A DNA stretch of 17,025 nucleotides. It comes from Faeciplasma gallinarum (lineage in GTDB: Bacteria; Bacillota; Clostridia; Oscillospirales; Ruminococcaceae). The translations under genes and the position numbers were made by a program. The notes under the pieces were generated by a model, which saw nothing but the letters and a program-made list of their open reading frames with translations, did no database searches and was not told where the DNA came from. Where the stretch lies: contig DVIR01000033.1 of assembly GCA_018711085.1 (NCBI GenBank), positions 1 through 17,025 of the forward strand, written 5' to 3'. Numbering within the stretch: the first letter of the stretch is position 1; the number at the start of each line of letters is the position of its first letter. Shown here piece after piece: positions 1 through 5,665 of this stretch.

Positions 1-17
1 TTTTTGAATACCGGCAT
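1..17 (-). CDS. Start of a probable tyrosine integrase (cut by window edge)
   Basis: An ATG on the minus strand overlaps the stop codon of the neighbouring HTH gene in a TAATG arrangement, and a good ribosome binding site (GGAGAAGG) ends four bases before it. Only the codons for MPVFK and part of the next are inside the window. That opening is common among tyrosine recombinases of Firmicutes mobile elements, which often begin MPVxK followed by a GTWY-type segment. An excisionase-like gene coupled to an integrase gene is the usual order in such elements. The call rests on five residues plus context, so it is an inference. Confidence 0.45.
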
Positions 18-205
18 TATTCCTTCTCCTTTCCGACTCCGTAAAGCCTTTCATAAAAATACTGGCGGTTGACACGCCCTGCAATCGTAATAAATCCCTT
101 CGCTTTCAGTTCCTCATTCAGTTTCCTGATGAGCTTATAGGCATAGGGCTTTGATACATTCAGTTCCTGCGCCACATCGTCGGCACGGATAAACCTGTTT
201 TCCAT
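17..205 (-). CDS. Excisionase-like small HTH protein of an integrative element
   Basis: A 62-residue basic protein beginning MENRFIRADDVAQEL. Residues about 6-32 form a helix-turn-helix (DDVAQELNVSKPYAYKLIRKL), followed by a short basic segment (GRVNRQYFYERLYG) like the wing and tail of small DNA-binding proteins that precede integrase genes in Clostridia and Bacilli elements. Such proteins usually bend DNA at the attachment site to steer excision, or regulate the integrase. The ATG at 205 is chosen because GGAAGG lies eight bases upstream; an in-frame GTG at 214 would put that site inside the gene. Its stop overlaps the next gene's start, so the two are probably translationally coupled. Transcription is probably from the promoter at 352-380, leaving a leader of about 140 nt. 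Excisionase versus regulator cannot be decided from sequence. Confidence 0.72.
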   Translation of the reverse strand: MENRFIRADDVAQELNVSKPYAYKLIRKLNEELKAKGFITIAGRVNRQYFYERLYGVGKEKE

Positions 206-326
206 AAAAATCACCTTCCCTTCTGTTTTTCAAATTCATTTATTTCGTGTCGGAATACTTTCTTGCCGCCTTCCGATTTGCCCGGGCGGGTACGCCATTA
301 CCGTGACGCACGACGGATATTAAATT

Positions 327-449
327 AAACTTATTTGCTTAATACACTCCTATTATACTAAGCATATTTGCTTTTGTCAAGCGGTTTACGAGAAAATATT
401 AAACTTTTTTGTTTTATTTTCTCTTGACTTTCACTAAACATATCTGCTA
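327..449. promoter_or_regulatory. Three operator-like repeats across the divergent promoters
   Basis: A 14-bp motif occurs three times: 327-340 (AAACTTATTTGCTT), 360-373 (AAGCATATTTGCTT) and 436-449 (AAACATATCTGCTA). The first and third match the middle copy at 12 and 11 of 14 positions. The middle copy is nearly palindromic (AAGCA-N4-TGCTT) and fills the spacer of the leftward promoter. The third lies in the spacer of the rightward promoter. This is the layout expected for the XRE protein encoded at 590-1123 controlling itself and the integrase module. Binding by that protein is inferred. Confidence 0.58.
352..380 (-). promoter_or_regulatory. Consensus promoter for the excisionase/integrase genes
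   Basis: Read on the minus strand this is TTGACA (380-375), a 17-bp spacer, then TATAAT (357-352): a perfect sigma-A match. The spacer contains the near-palindrome AAGCATATTTGCTT (360-373), and a related copy lies just downstream at 327-340, so the promoter looks made to be shut by a bound repressor. Confidence 0.78.
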
Positions 450-453
450 TACT
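424..453 (+). promoter_or_regulatory. Promoter for the XRE regulator gene
   Basis: TTGACT (424-429), an 18-bp spacer and TATACT (448-453) give a reasonable sigma-A promoter. Initiation near 460 would leave a 5' leader of about 130 nt before the regulator's ATG. An operator-like repeat occupies the end of the spacer. Confidence 0.65.
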
Positions 454-544
454 GGTCGTAGAATGAATTGACGACCAGTTCAAGGTTCTGTCAAGCAGGA
501 GAGGGTGGAGATTTTCGCAGAAAATACTACCCGGCGCTTGACAG
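451..544 (+). repeat. Inverted repeats in the regulator's 5' region
   Basis: Two perfect 9-bp inverted repeats follow the promoter. The first is ACTGGTCGT (451-459) with ACGACCAGT (471-479); it touches the -10 box and could be an operator or an RNA hairpin. The second is CTGTCAAGC (488-496) with GCTTGACAG (536-544), enclosing a further partial stem (GGGT at 514-517 region pairing with ACCC near 529-532, and ATTTTC/GAAAAT). The half-site ATACTGGT returns near 551. A stable stem-loop in the leader is likely; its role is unknown. Confidence 0.5.
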
Positions 545-589
545 GTTCTTATACTGGTTGCAGATACATAAGCAAGGAGTGTAAACACT

Positions 590-1123
590 ATGGCGATTGG
601 TGAGAGAATCCATTTTTTTAGACTTCTGCGTGGTATGACGCAAAAATATCTTGGTACAGCTGTCGGCTTTCCCGAAAGGAGCGCCGATGTGCGTTTGGCG
701 CAATATGAAACCGGCTCCCGCAAACCGAAGGCGGATTTAACGGCTGCACTTGCGCAGGTGCTTGATGTTTCCCCGCAGGCTCTTGATGTTCCCGACATTG
801 ACAGTCAGATCGGTCTTATGCACACCTTATTTACCCTTGAAGATGTTTATGGGCTGACCGTCAGCGAAGCAGACGGAGAAGTTTGTCTGAAAGTCAGCAA
901 GGACAAGGGCAAAGAGGCGTACGAACTGCTGCAAATGCTCCATGCATGGAAAGAGCAGGCAGACAAGCTCTATGCCAGTGAAATCAGCAAGGACGATTAC
1001 GACCGCTGGCGTTACTACTATCCGAAATACGATACCACGCAGTTCTGGGCGAAAGTCTCTTCTCAGGAACTGAGCGATACGCTAGTGGAGGCGTTTCAGG
1101 ACAAGCTCAAAAAAGACGAATAA
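590..1123 (+). CDS. XRE-family HTH regulator of a mobile element
   Basis: A 177-residue cytoplasmic DNA-binding protein. The first 65 residues are a Cro/C1-type helix-turn-helix domain (IGERIHFFRLLRGMTQKYLG, then a recognition-helix region and QYETGSRKPKADLTAALAQVL). The rest is a family-specific segment with a conserved-looking GLMHTLFTLEDVYGL stretch, a helical linker rich in Lys and Glu, and a DYDRWRYYYPKYD motif. Regulators of this make-up are frequent in conjugative and integrative elements of Clostridia. ATG at 590 has AAGGAG ten bases upstream. It faces away from the excisionase and integrase genes across a shared operator region, the arrangement of a repressor that controls both itself and mobility. 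Function as that repressor is inferred; the effector, if any, is unknown. Confidence 0.85.
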   Translation: MAIGERIHFFRLLRGMTQKYLGTAVGFPERSADVRLAQYETGSRKPKADLTAALAQVLDVSPQALDVPDIDSQIGLMHTLFTLEDVYGLTVSEADGEVCLKVSKDKGKEAYELLQMLHAWKEQADKLYASEISKDDYDRWRYYYPKYDTTQFWAKVSSQELSDTLVEAFQDKLKKDE

Positions 1124-1132
1124 GAACGATAA

Positions 1133-1174
1133 AAAGCCCTTAGCTATGAGTTATTACCCACAGCTAAGGGCTTT
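1133..1174 (+). terminator. Hairpin terminator after the XRE gene, likely bidirectional
   Basis: A perfect 13-bp stem, AAAGCCCTTAGCT (1133-1145) with AGCTAAGGGCTTT (1162-1174), closes a 16-nt loop ten bases past the XRE stop. On the plus strand it ends CTTTCTAATA. On the minus strand it ends in five Ts, so it could also stop reading through from guaA. Confidence 0.75.
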
Positions 1175-1192
1175 CTAATATGGATTCATTTT

Positions 1193-1287
1193 GCCATACA
1201 AGCCACCTTTTATTATTCTATAACCCATAAACCACTGGATTGCAAGAATAATGGCTCTTGTATGGCTGTTATCAAATTGTTATCAAA
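1193..1287. repeat. Inverted and direct repeats at the element end (candidate integrase arm sites)
   Basis: An imperfect inverted repeat pairs GCCATACAAGCCA (1193-1205) with TGGCTCTTGTATGGC (1252-1266). It is followed at once by two direct copies of TGTTATCAAA (1267-1276 and 1278-1287), one helical turn apart (11 bp). Short direct repeats phased on the helix next to the crossover site are typical of arm-type sites bound by the N-terminal domain of tyrosine integrases. No gene lies between 1124 and 1344. Confidence 0.42.
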
Positions 1288-1301
1288 AGACTTATTCGAA
1301 T

Positions 1302-1336
1302 GCCGCAAACCCGCATAAACACTGGCTTTTTACGGC
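1302..1336. repeat. Imperfect hairpin just downstream of guaA
   Basis: GCCGCAAA (1302-1309) pairs with TTTACGGC (1329-1336), with one G-T wobble on the minus-strand RNA, across a 19-nt loop. It is nine bases past the guaA stop codon in guaA's direction of transcription, but no T-run follows. It could be a weak terminator for guaA or part of the recombination site. Confidence 0.35.
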
Positions 1337-1338
1337 GT

Positions 1339-1360
1339 CTCGTTTTATTCCCACTCAATC
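1339..1360 (-). other. Candidate attachment site at the 3' end of guaA
   Basis: The last codons of guaA (IEWE-stop) and the bases after them adjoin a region with integrase, excisionase and XRE regulator genes. The conserved 3' end of guaA is an established insertion target for integrative elements, which restore the coding end on insertion. The GuaA reading frame here is intact up to its usual C-terminus, as expected for that. The second att copy would lie outside the window, so the exact core cannot be defined. Confidence 0.42.
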
Positions 1361-2880
1361 GTTGCCGGCGGCTTTGTGGTGATATCATAAACGATGCGGT
1401 TGATGTGTTTTACTTCATTTACTATTCTGACAGCGCAGCGCTCAAGCACATCATACGGAATCCTTGCAAAATCTGCGGTCATAAAGTCTGTCGTCGTTAC
1501 CGCCCTTAATGCAAGTGTGTAATCATACGTCCTTCCGTCTCCCATTACGCCAACAGACCGCATTGTGGTCAGAACAGCGAAGTACTGGCTTATTTGTCTA
1601 TCAAGTCCGCACTTTGCAAGCTCGTCTCTGAACACCCAATCGGCATCCTTTAATATCTCAAGTCTCTCGTCCGTTATCTCGCCTATTATTCTTATTGCAA
1701 GTCCCGGTCCCGGGAACGGCTGACGCCACACGAGCTTTTCGGACAATCCAAGTGTAGTTCCGAGCGCTCTGACCTCATCCTTAAAAAGAAGTCTCAGCGG
1801 CTCTATAATCTCTCTGAAGTCAACATAATCAGGCAGTCCTCCGACGTTATGGTGGCTCTTTATAACTGCGGCATCCCCTGCTCCCGACTCTATTATATCG
1901 GGGTAAATCGTTCCCTGAGCCAAAAAGTCAACATGTCCTATCTTCTTTGCCTCGGCTTCAAACACCCTGATAAACTCTTCGCCTATTATCTTTCTCTTTG
2001 ATTCGGGGTTTGACACTCCCGCAAGCTTTGACATGAACAAATCCTTTGCGTTCACTCTGATAAAGTTTATATCCCAATCCTTAAACGCCTGCTCGACATC
2101 ATCGCCCTCATTTTTGCGCATAAATCCATGATCGACGAATATGCATGTCAGCTGGCTGCCTATCGCCTTTGACAAGAGCGCCGCGCAAACGGAAGAATCA
2201 ACTCCGCCCGAAAGTGCGAGCAAAACTTTTCCGTCTCCGACCTTTTCTCTTATGCGGTTTATCGACGTCTGAGCATAGTTTTCCATAGTCCAGTCGCCGA
2301 CACATCCGCAAACATCAAACAAGAAATTTTTGAGCATTGCGCTGCCGTTCTCGGTATGGTTTACCTCGGGATGGAACTGAACCGCGTAAAGCTTTCTATC
2401 GGCGTTTTCCATTGCGGCTACGGGGCACACATCAGTATGTGCGGTGACTCTGAAGCCCTCGGGAAGCTCGCTGATATAATCGGTATGACTCATCCACGTT
2501 ACGGCCTTTTGAGGCAAACCTTTAAACATGGCAGAGCTGTTATCAAACTCCGTCTGTGTCTTTCCGTACTCGCTCGTGGGCGCGGTGGCAGCCTTTCCGC
2601 CAAGTGTATACGCCATAAGCTGAGCGCCGTAGCATATTCCTAAAACAGGTATGCCAAGCTCGAACACCTGCCTGTCAATGTGCGGCGAAGATTCGTCATA
2701 AACGCTGCTCGGACCTCCGGTGAATATGATGCCCACCGGATTCTTTTCCTTTATCAGCTCCGGCGTCACCTTGCCGTACGGCGTAACCTCGCAGTACACG
2801 CCGCACTCTCTCACCCTTCGGGCAATCAGTTGATTATACTGACCGCCAAAATCAATGATCATTACATACTGATGCTGCAT
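1345..2880 (-). CDS. guaA: GMP synthase (glutamine-hydrolysing)
   Basis: Makes GMP from XMP, ATP and glutamine, the last step of guanine nucleotide synthesis. The 511-residue length is usual. The N-terminal class I glutamine amidotransferase domain (about 1-195) carries the nucleophile elbow GICYGAQ with Cys83 and the partners His170 and Glu172 in FHPEVNHT. The ATP pyrophosphatase domain follows with the PP-loop LSGGVDSSVCAAL (Ser224-Ser230), then the C-terminal dimerisation domain with the family ending TTKPPATIEWE. ATG at 2880 has AAGGA six bases upstream. It lies 62 bp after the CapA-like gene on the same strand with no terminator between, so joint transcription from the promoter near 4369 is likely. 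No purine riboswitch is seen. Its 3' end abuts a mobile element. Confidence 0.97.
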   Translation of the reverse strand: MQHQYVMIIDFGGQYNQLIARRVRECGVYCEVTPYGKVTPELIKEKNPVGIIFTGGPSSVYDESSPHIDRQVFELGIPVLGICYGAQLMAYTLGGKAATAPTSEYGKTQTEFDNSSAMFKGLPQKAVTWMSHTDYISELPEGFRVTAHTDVCPVAAMENADRKLYAVQFHPEVNHTENGSAMLKNFLFDVCGCVGDWTMENYAQTSINRIREKVGDGKVLLALSGGVDSSVCAALLSKAIGSQLTCIFVDHGFMRKNEGDDVEQAFKDWDINFIRVNAKDLFMSKLAGVSNPESKRKIIGEEFIRVFEAEAKKIGHVDFLAQGTIYPDIIESGAGDAAVIKSHHNVGGLPDYVDFREIIEPLRLLFKDEVRALGTTLGLSEKLVWRQPFPGPGLAIRIIGEITDERLEILKDADWVFRDELAKCGLDRQISQYFAVLTTMRSVGVMGDGRTYDYTLALRAVTTTDFMTADFARIPYDVLERCAVRIVNEVKHINRIVYDITTKPPATIEWE

Positions 2881-2942
2881 ACAAATTCCTTGCCTTTCTT
2901 ATATTTTCCTTTATAATTTGTCGTCCATCAAATCCTGCAAGC

Positions 2943-4295
2943 TCACGCCGCCTCGCTTTCAGGGGGTTCCGTCACCACGACCTCGTCCTCCGGTTCCTCC
3001 TGCGGAACATATTCTATCATATTTCCGTCGTCGTCAAATGCGATGCCGTTTGGATTGCACAGCTCATTTACGAGGTCTATTATCTGGTAATAGCGCTGCT
3101 CGTCCTCCTCCTTATCGAGAAGATAAACTTTATAATTCTTTATGAAAAGGGGATATAATTTAAGGGACTTAAAGCCGTCCTTGTCGATAGTGATATCAAA
3201 TATGCATGTCAAGCCGTCGATATCGTCATCTACATGCCAAAATATCAGGTTGCCTATGCTATAAAATATAGGCTTTCCGTTGTAAAACTCGATCGGCTGC
3301 AAGGTATGCGGATGCGCTCCGACAACTATGTCTGCGCCGCTGTCTATGAGTGCGCGCGACAGATCCTCCTGATAGGAGTTTACGTAAAACACCTCTTCAA
3401 CTCCGCAATGCATAAACGCCACAAGCACATCGCACTGACTGTCATAGCTCTTCACCTTATCCAAAAACGCCTGAGTTCTCTCGTCGTCAATGCTGTAGAC
3501 CATGTTTATGCCGGCGTGGTTTTCCGCCGCAGCGCAGTCAGAGGACACCCACACATAGTTACAGCCGACAAAGCCGACCTTCACTCCGTTTATCTCTTTG
3601 ACCACAAGTCCCTGAGCCTCGTCTATATCGTGACCCGCTCCGAAATAGCCTATGCCGTATTCAGTGAGGTGGGTAAAAGTGTCCAAAAGCGCGTCATATC
3701 CGAAGTCCCTTGTGTGGTTGTTTGCAAGGTTGACAAGGTCTATTCCCGCATTTACAAACCCCTCAAGCATTTCGGGAGGCGTTCTGAAGCCAAGTCCCTC
3801 CGGCTTTTCAGACTCTCCCCTGTTGCTGACACACGACTCAAGGTTTACTATCGATATATCGGCAGAATTAAATATCTCCGAGACCTCTTTCCAAGCGTAA
3901 TCGACGCCCCACCACGACGCAGCATCAGCAAACTCCGTATCTATCGAAGTGTCTCCGCCAAGGCAGATGCGCACCGTTCCCGACGGCTCGGGGGTGGGTT
4001 CCTGCTCTTCTTCAGTTGTTGCTGCGGGTGTGGTCTCAACCGGTGCCGTGGTCACCGGAGGCGCCGCAGTTGTTTCAGGCTCTTCGCTCACCGGCTCGGT
4101 GACAATTGGCACGGATGTTTGCTCCGCCACATCCGTCTCGGCATACGCATCCTGCGCATCATCGATGTCATCGTCGGCGTTTCCGTCCCTTATTATAAGA
4201 CCTATGCATATACCTATCAGGAAACCGCAGATAATTATAACTGCGGCTCTTGCAAGCTTTCCGACAGAGTTGCCGGAAGAATTATTGACATTCAA
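2943..4295 (-). CDS. Membrane-anchored CapA-family protein
   Basis: A 450-residue protein of the CapA/PgsA family, related to poly-gamma-glutamate capsule proteins and to the metallophosphoesterase fold. Residues 13-36 form one hydrophobic segment after a short basic N-terminus, so the protein is probably anchored with most of it outside. Residues about 42-106 are an acidic, then Thr/Pro/Glu-rich linker. The catalytic-type domain follows with GGDTSID (114-115 GD), NLES (Asn151, Glu153), ANNHTRDFG (191-199), FMHCGVEE (His297) and GAHPHTLQPIE (His328, His330). The last 30 residues are again acidic and Pro-rich. ATG at 4295 has only a weak upstream AGGTG about ten bases away. There are no other capsule genes (pgsBC-like) next to it, so capsule synthesis is not shown; a cell-surface hydrolase role is as likely. 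Confidence 0.88.
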   Translation of the reverse strand: MNVNNSSGNSVGKLARAAVIIICGFLIGICIGLIIRDGNADDDIDDAQDAYAETDVAEQTSVPIVTEPVSEEPETTAAPPVTTAPVETTPAATTEEEQEPTPEPSGTVRICLGGDTSIDTEFADAASWWGVDYAWKEVSEIFNSADISIVNLESCVSNRGESEKPEGLGFRTPPEMLEGFVNAGIDLVNLANNHTRDFGYDALLDTFTHLTEYGIGYFGAGHDIDEAQGLVVKEINGVKVGFVGCNYVWVSSDCAAAENHAGINMVYSIDDERTQAFLDKVKSYDSQCDVLVAFMHCGVEEVFYVNSYQEDLSRALIDSGADIVVGAHPHTLQPIEFYNGKPIFYSIGNLIFWHVDDDIDGLTCIFDITIDKDGFKSLKLYPLFIKNYKVYLLDKEEDEQRYYQIIDLVNELCNPNGIAFDDDGNMIEYVPQEEPEDEVVVTEPPESEAA

Positions 4296-4323
4296 ATCTT
4301 ACACCTGCCCATTGTTTTGATGC

Positions 4324-4337
4324 GCGGCAACTGCCGC
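4324..4337. repeat. Short hairpin in the CapA-gene leader
   Basis: GCGGCAACTGCCGC is a 6-bp inverted repeat (GCGGCA/TGCCGC) with two central bases, in the stretch between the promoter at 4369-4397 and the ATG at 4295. The 5' leader of about 65 nt therefore contains a compact hairpin about 28 bases before the start codon. Confidence 0.35.
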
Positions 4338-4368
4338 TTTACACGTGTGTGCAAATATTGTCGCTTTA

Positions 4369-4397
4369 ATTATACCAAAGCTCATTCCACTAATCAA
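4369..4397 (-). promoter_or_regulatory. Promoter for the CapA-like gene and probably guaA
   Basis: On the minus strand TTGATT (4397-4392), a 17-bp spacer and TATAAT (4374-4369) form a good sigma-A promoter. It begins directly after the terminator of the branched-chain operon and precedes the CapA-like ATG by about 70 bp. Confidence 0.7.
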
Positions 4398-4399
4398 GC

Positions 4400-4447
4400 A
4401 AAAAAATCCTATCGCGAAGCATTTTAAATAACTTCGCGACAGGATTT
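4400..4447 (-). terminator. Rho-independent terminator of the leu-ilv operon
   Basis: A stem of about 15 bp (AATCCTRTCGCGAAG type arms at 4404-4419 and 4432-4447) with a 12-nt loop is followed on the minus strand by seven Ts (4406-4400). The one imperfect pair is a G-U wobble in minus-strand RNA but an A-C mismatch in plus-strand RNA, which supports minus-strand use. It starts 12 bases past the stop of the last operon gene. Confidence 0.9.
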
Positions 4448-4458
4448 ATACATATGCT

Positions 4459-5664
4459 TTATTCTTTTGCAAGGATACTGTCTATAAACTGCCTTGCAAG
4501 GCGTGCGGAGCGCCCTCCGCGCTCTAACGCAAACCTCTCCGCCTGGGCGCACAGCTCATCCTGCGGCATGCCCACCCCGCTCTTTTGCGCAAGGTTTAAA
4601 ACGATATCAAGATACGTTTTCTTATCCGGCTTGTTGAAGGATATATGAAGACCGAATCTGTCCGAAAGGGAGATCATCTCCTGCATTGCGTCGTTGCGGT
4701 GAACCTCGTCGTCAGAATCGCGGTCGGAGAACTTTTCCCGTATGATATGCCTGCGGTTGCTGGTGGCATATACAACCACGTTTTTTGACCTTGCGGACAC
4801 CGAACCTTCAAGCACGGCTTTAAGCCCGTTGAAGTTGTCGTCATCGCTCAAAAACGACAGGTCGTCTATAAAGAGTATAAACTTGAGCGGGTTTTGCGAC
4901 AGCTCGTCAAGCACCTTGGGTATCGAGGCGAGCTGATCTTTTCGCACCTCAATTATCCTGAGTCCGTCGTTGTAGAAAGCATTGACAACCGCCTTTACCG
5001 TCGAGGATTTACCCGTGCCGGCGTCTCCGGTCAGCAAAATATTTGCCGCGGGCTTTCCGTCAAGCAGGGCTTTTGTGTTGTCTATTATGCGGTTTCTTTG
5101 AATTTCGTAATCGACAAGCTCGTCAAGGCTTATCGGGTCGGGATTTTTAACTGCTACAATAGTGCCGGACTCATCTATGCAAAACATCGGGTTATGCGCA
5201 TATTTGCCGTAGCCGTATTTGCCGATATTGTGCACTCTGTGGTCATACCGCTCGAGCAGGTTTATCTCCTCGGAGTAAAACGACGGCAAGAATCCGTCCC
5301 ACCTGATCGGCTCGATAAGGTCTGATTTTTTTAAGGACGAAAGTCTGCTGAGTATCAAAAGCTCCTGCTTAACGCATGTCCTCATATATTCGTTTGGAAT
5401 TTTGCCCTCTCCGATAAGCTTAACATACACGTTTTCGCTGTCATAGCACAGCTCCTCTACGTGCTTTGTGAGGTTTCCGCCGTTTGCCTCATAAAGTCTG
5501 CAAACAAACTCCGAGTACGCCGAAACGCTTGAGAATGTATCTCCCGACTCGTAGGTCGCAAAATATCTTTTCAGCGCCTTGAGCACGCTGTCGGAAAGTA
5601 TCCTTCTGAATATGCAAAGCGAAGAAAGCTCGGTTTTAAATTTAAGCAAGTCCCATTTTGTCAT
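4459..5664 (-). CDS. DUF815-type AAA ATPase, last gene of the leu-ilv operon
   Basis: A soluble ATPase of the DUF815 family, about 401 residues from the chosen start. After an alpha-helical N-terminal third come the Walker A motif TGDAGTGKSST (about residues 212-222), Walker B FILFIDDLSF (262-271), a sensor-1 region ATSNRRHII (Asn303), an acidic insertion after it (SDRDSDDEVHR) and a C-terminal lid ending SARLARQFIDSIL. The ATG at 5664 is chosen because it sits one base past the ilvD stop in TGATATG, exactly the arrangement seen between ilvB and ilvN; translation would be coupled. An upstream in-frame ATG at 5712 lies inside ilvD, with AGAGG only one base before it, and adds 16 residues. Family members are widespread but their substrate is not established; nothing links the fold to amino-acid synthesis. 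Identity as DUF815 is well supported, role unknown. Confidence 0.87.
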   Translation of the reverse strand: MTKWDLLKFKTELSSLCIFRRILSDSVLKALKRYFATYESGDTFSSVSAYSEFVCRLYEANGGNLTKHVEELCYDSENVYVKLIGEGKIPNEYMRTCVKQELLILSRLSSLKKSDLIEPIRWDGFLPSFYSEEINLLERYDHRVHNIGKYGYGKYAHNPMFCIDESGTIVAVKNPDPISLDELVDYEIQRNRIIDNTKALLDGKPAANILLTGDAGTGKSSTVKAVVNAFYNDGLRIIEVRKDQLASIPKVLDELSQNPLKFILFIDDLSFLSDDDNFNGLKAVLEGSVSARSKNVVVYATSNRRHIIREKFSDRDSDDEVHRNDAMQEMISLSDRFGLHISFNKPDKKTYLDIVLNLAQKSGVGMPQDELCAQAERFALERGGRSARLARQFIDSILAKE

Positions 5665-5665
5665 A

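Noticed and set aside
236..298. Minus-strand 20-codon frame in the excisionase leader
   Set aside because: No ribosome binding site and no recognisable sequence; too short to support.
2881..2942. Purine riboswitch or separate promoter before guaA
   Set aside because: Only 62 bp, with no purine-aptamer motif and no -35/-10 pair at proper spacing.
3234..4427. 397-codon open frame on the plus strand
   Set aside because: It is fully antisense to the CapA-like gene, its translation is Arg/Cys-rich with no recognisable domain, and no ribosome binding site precedes it.
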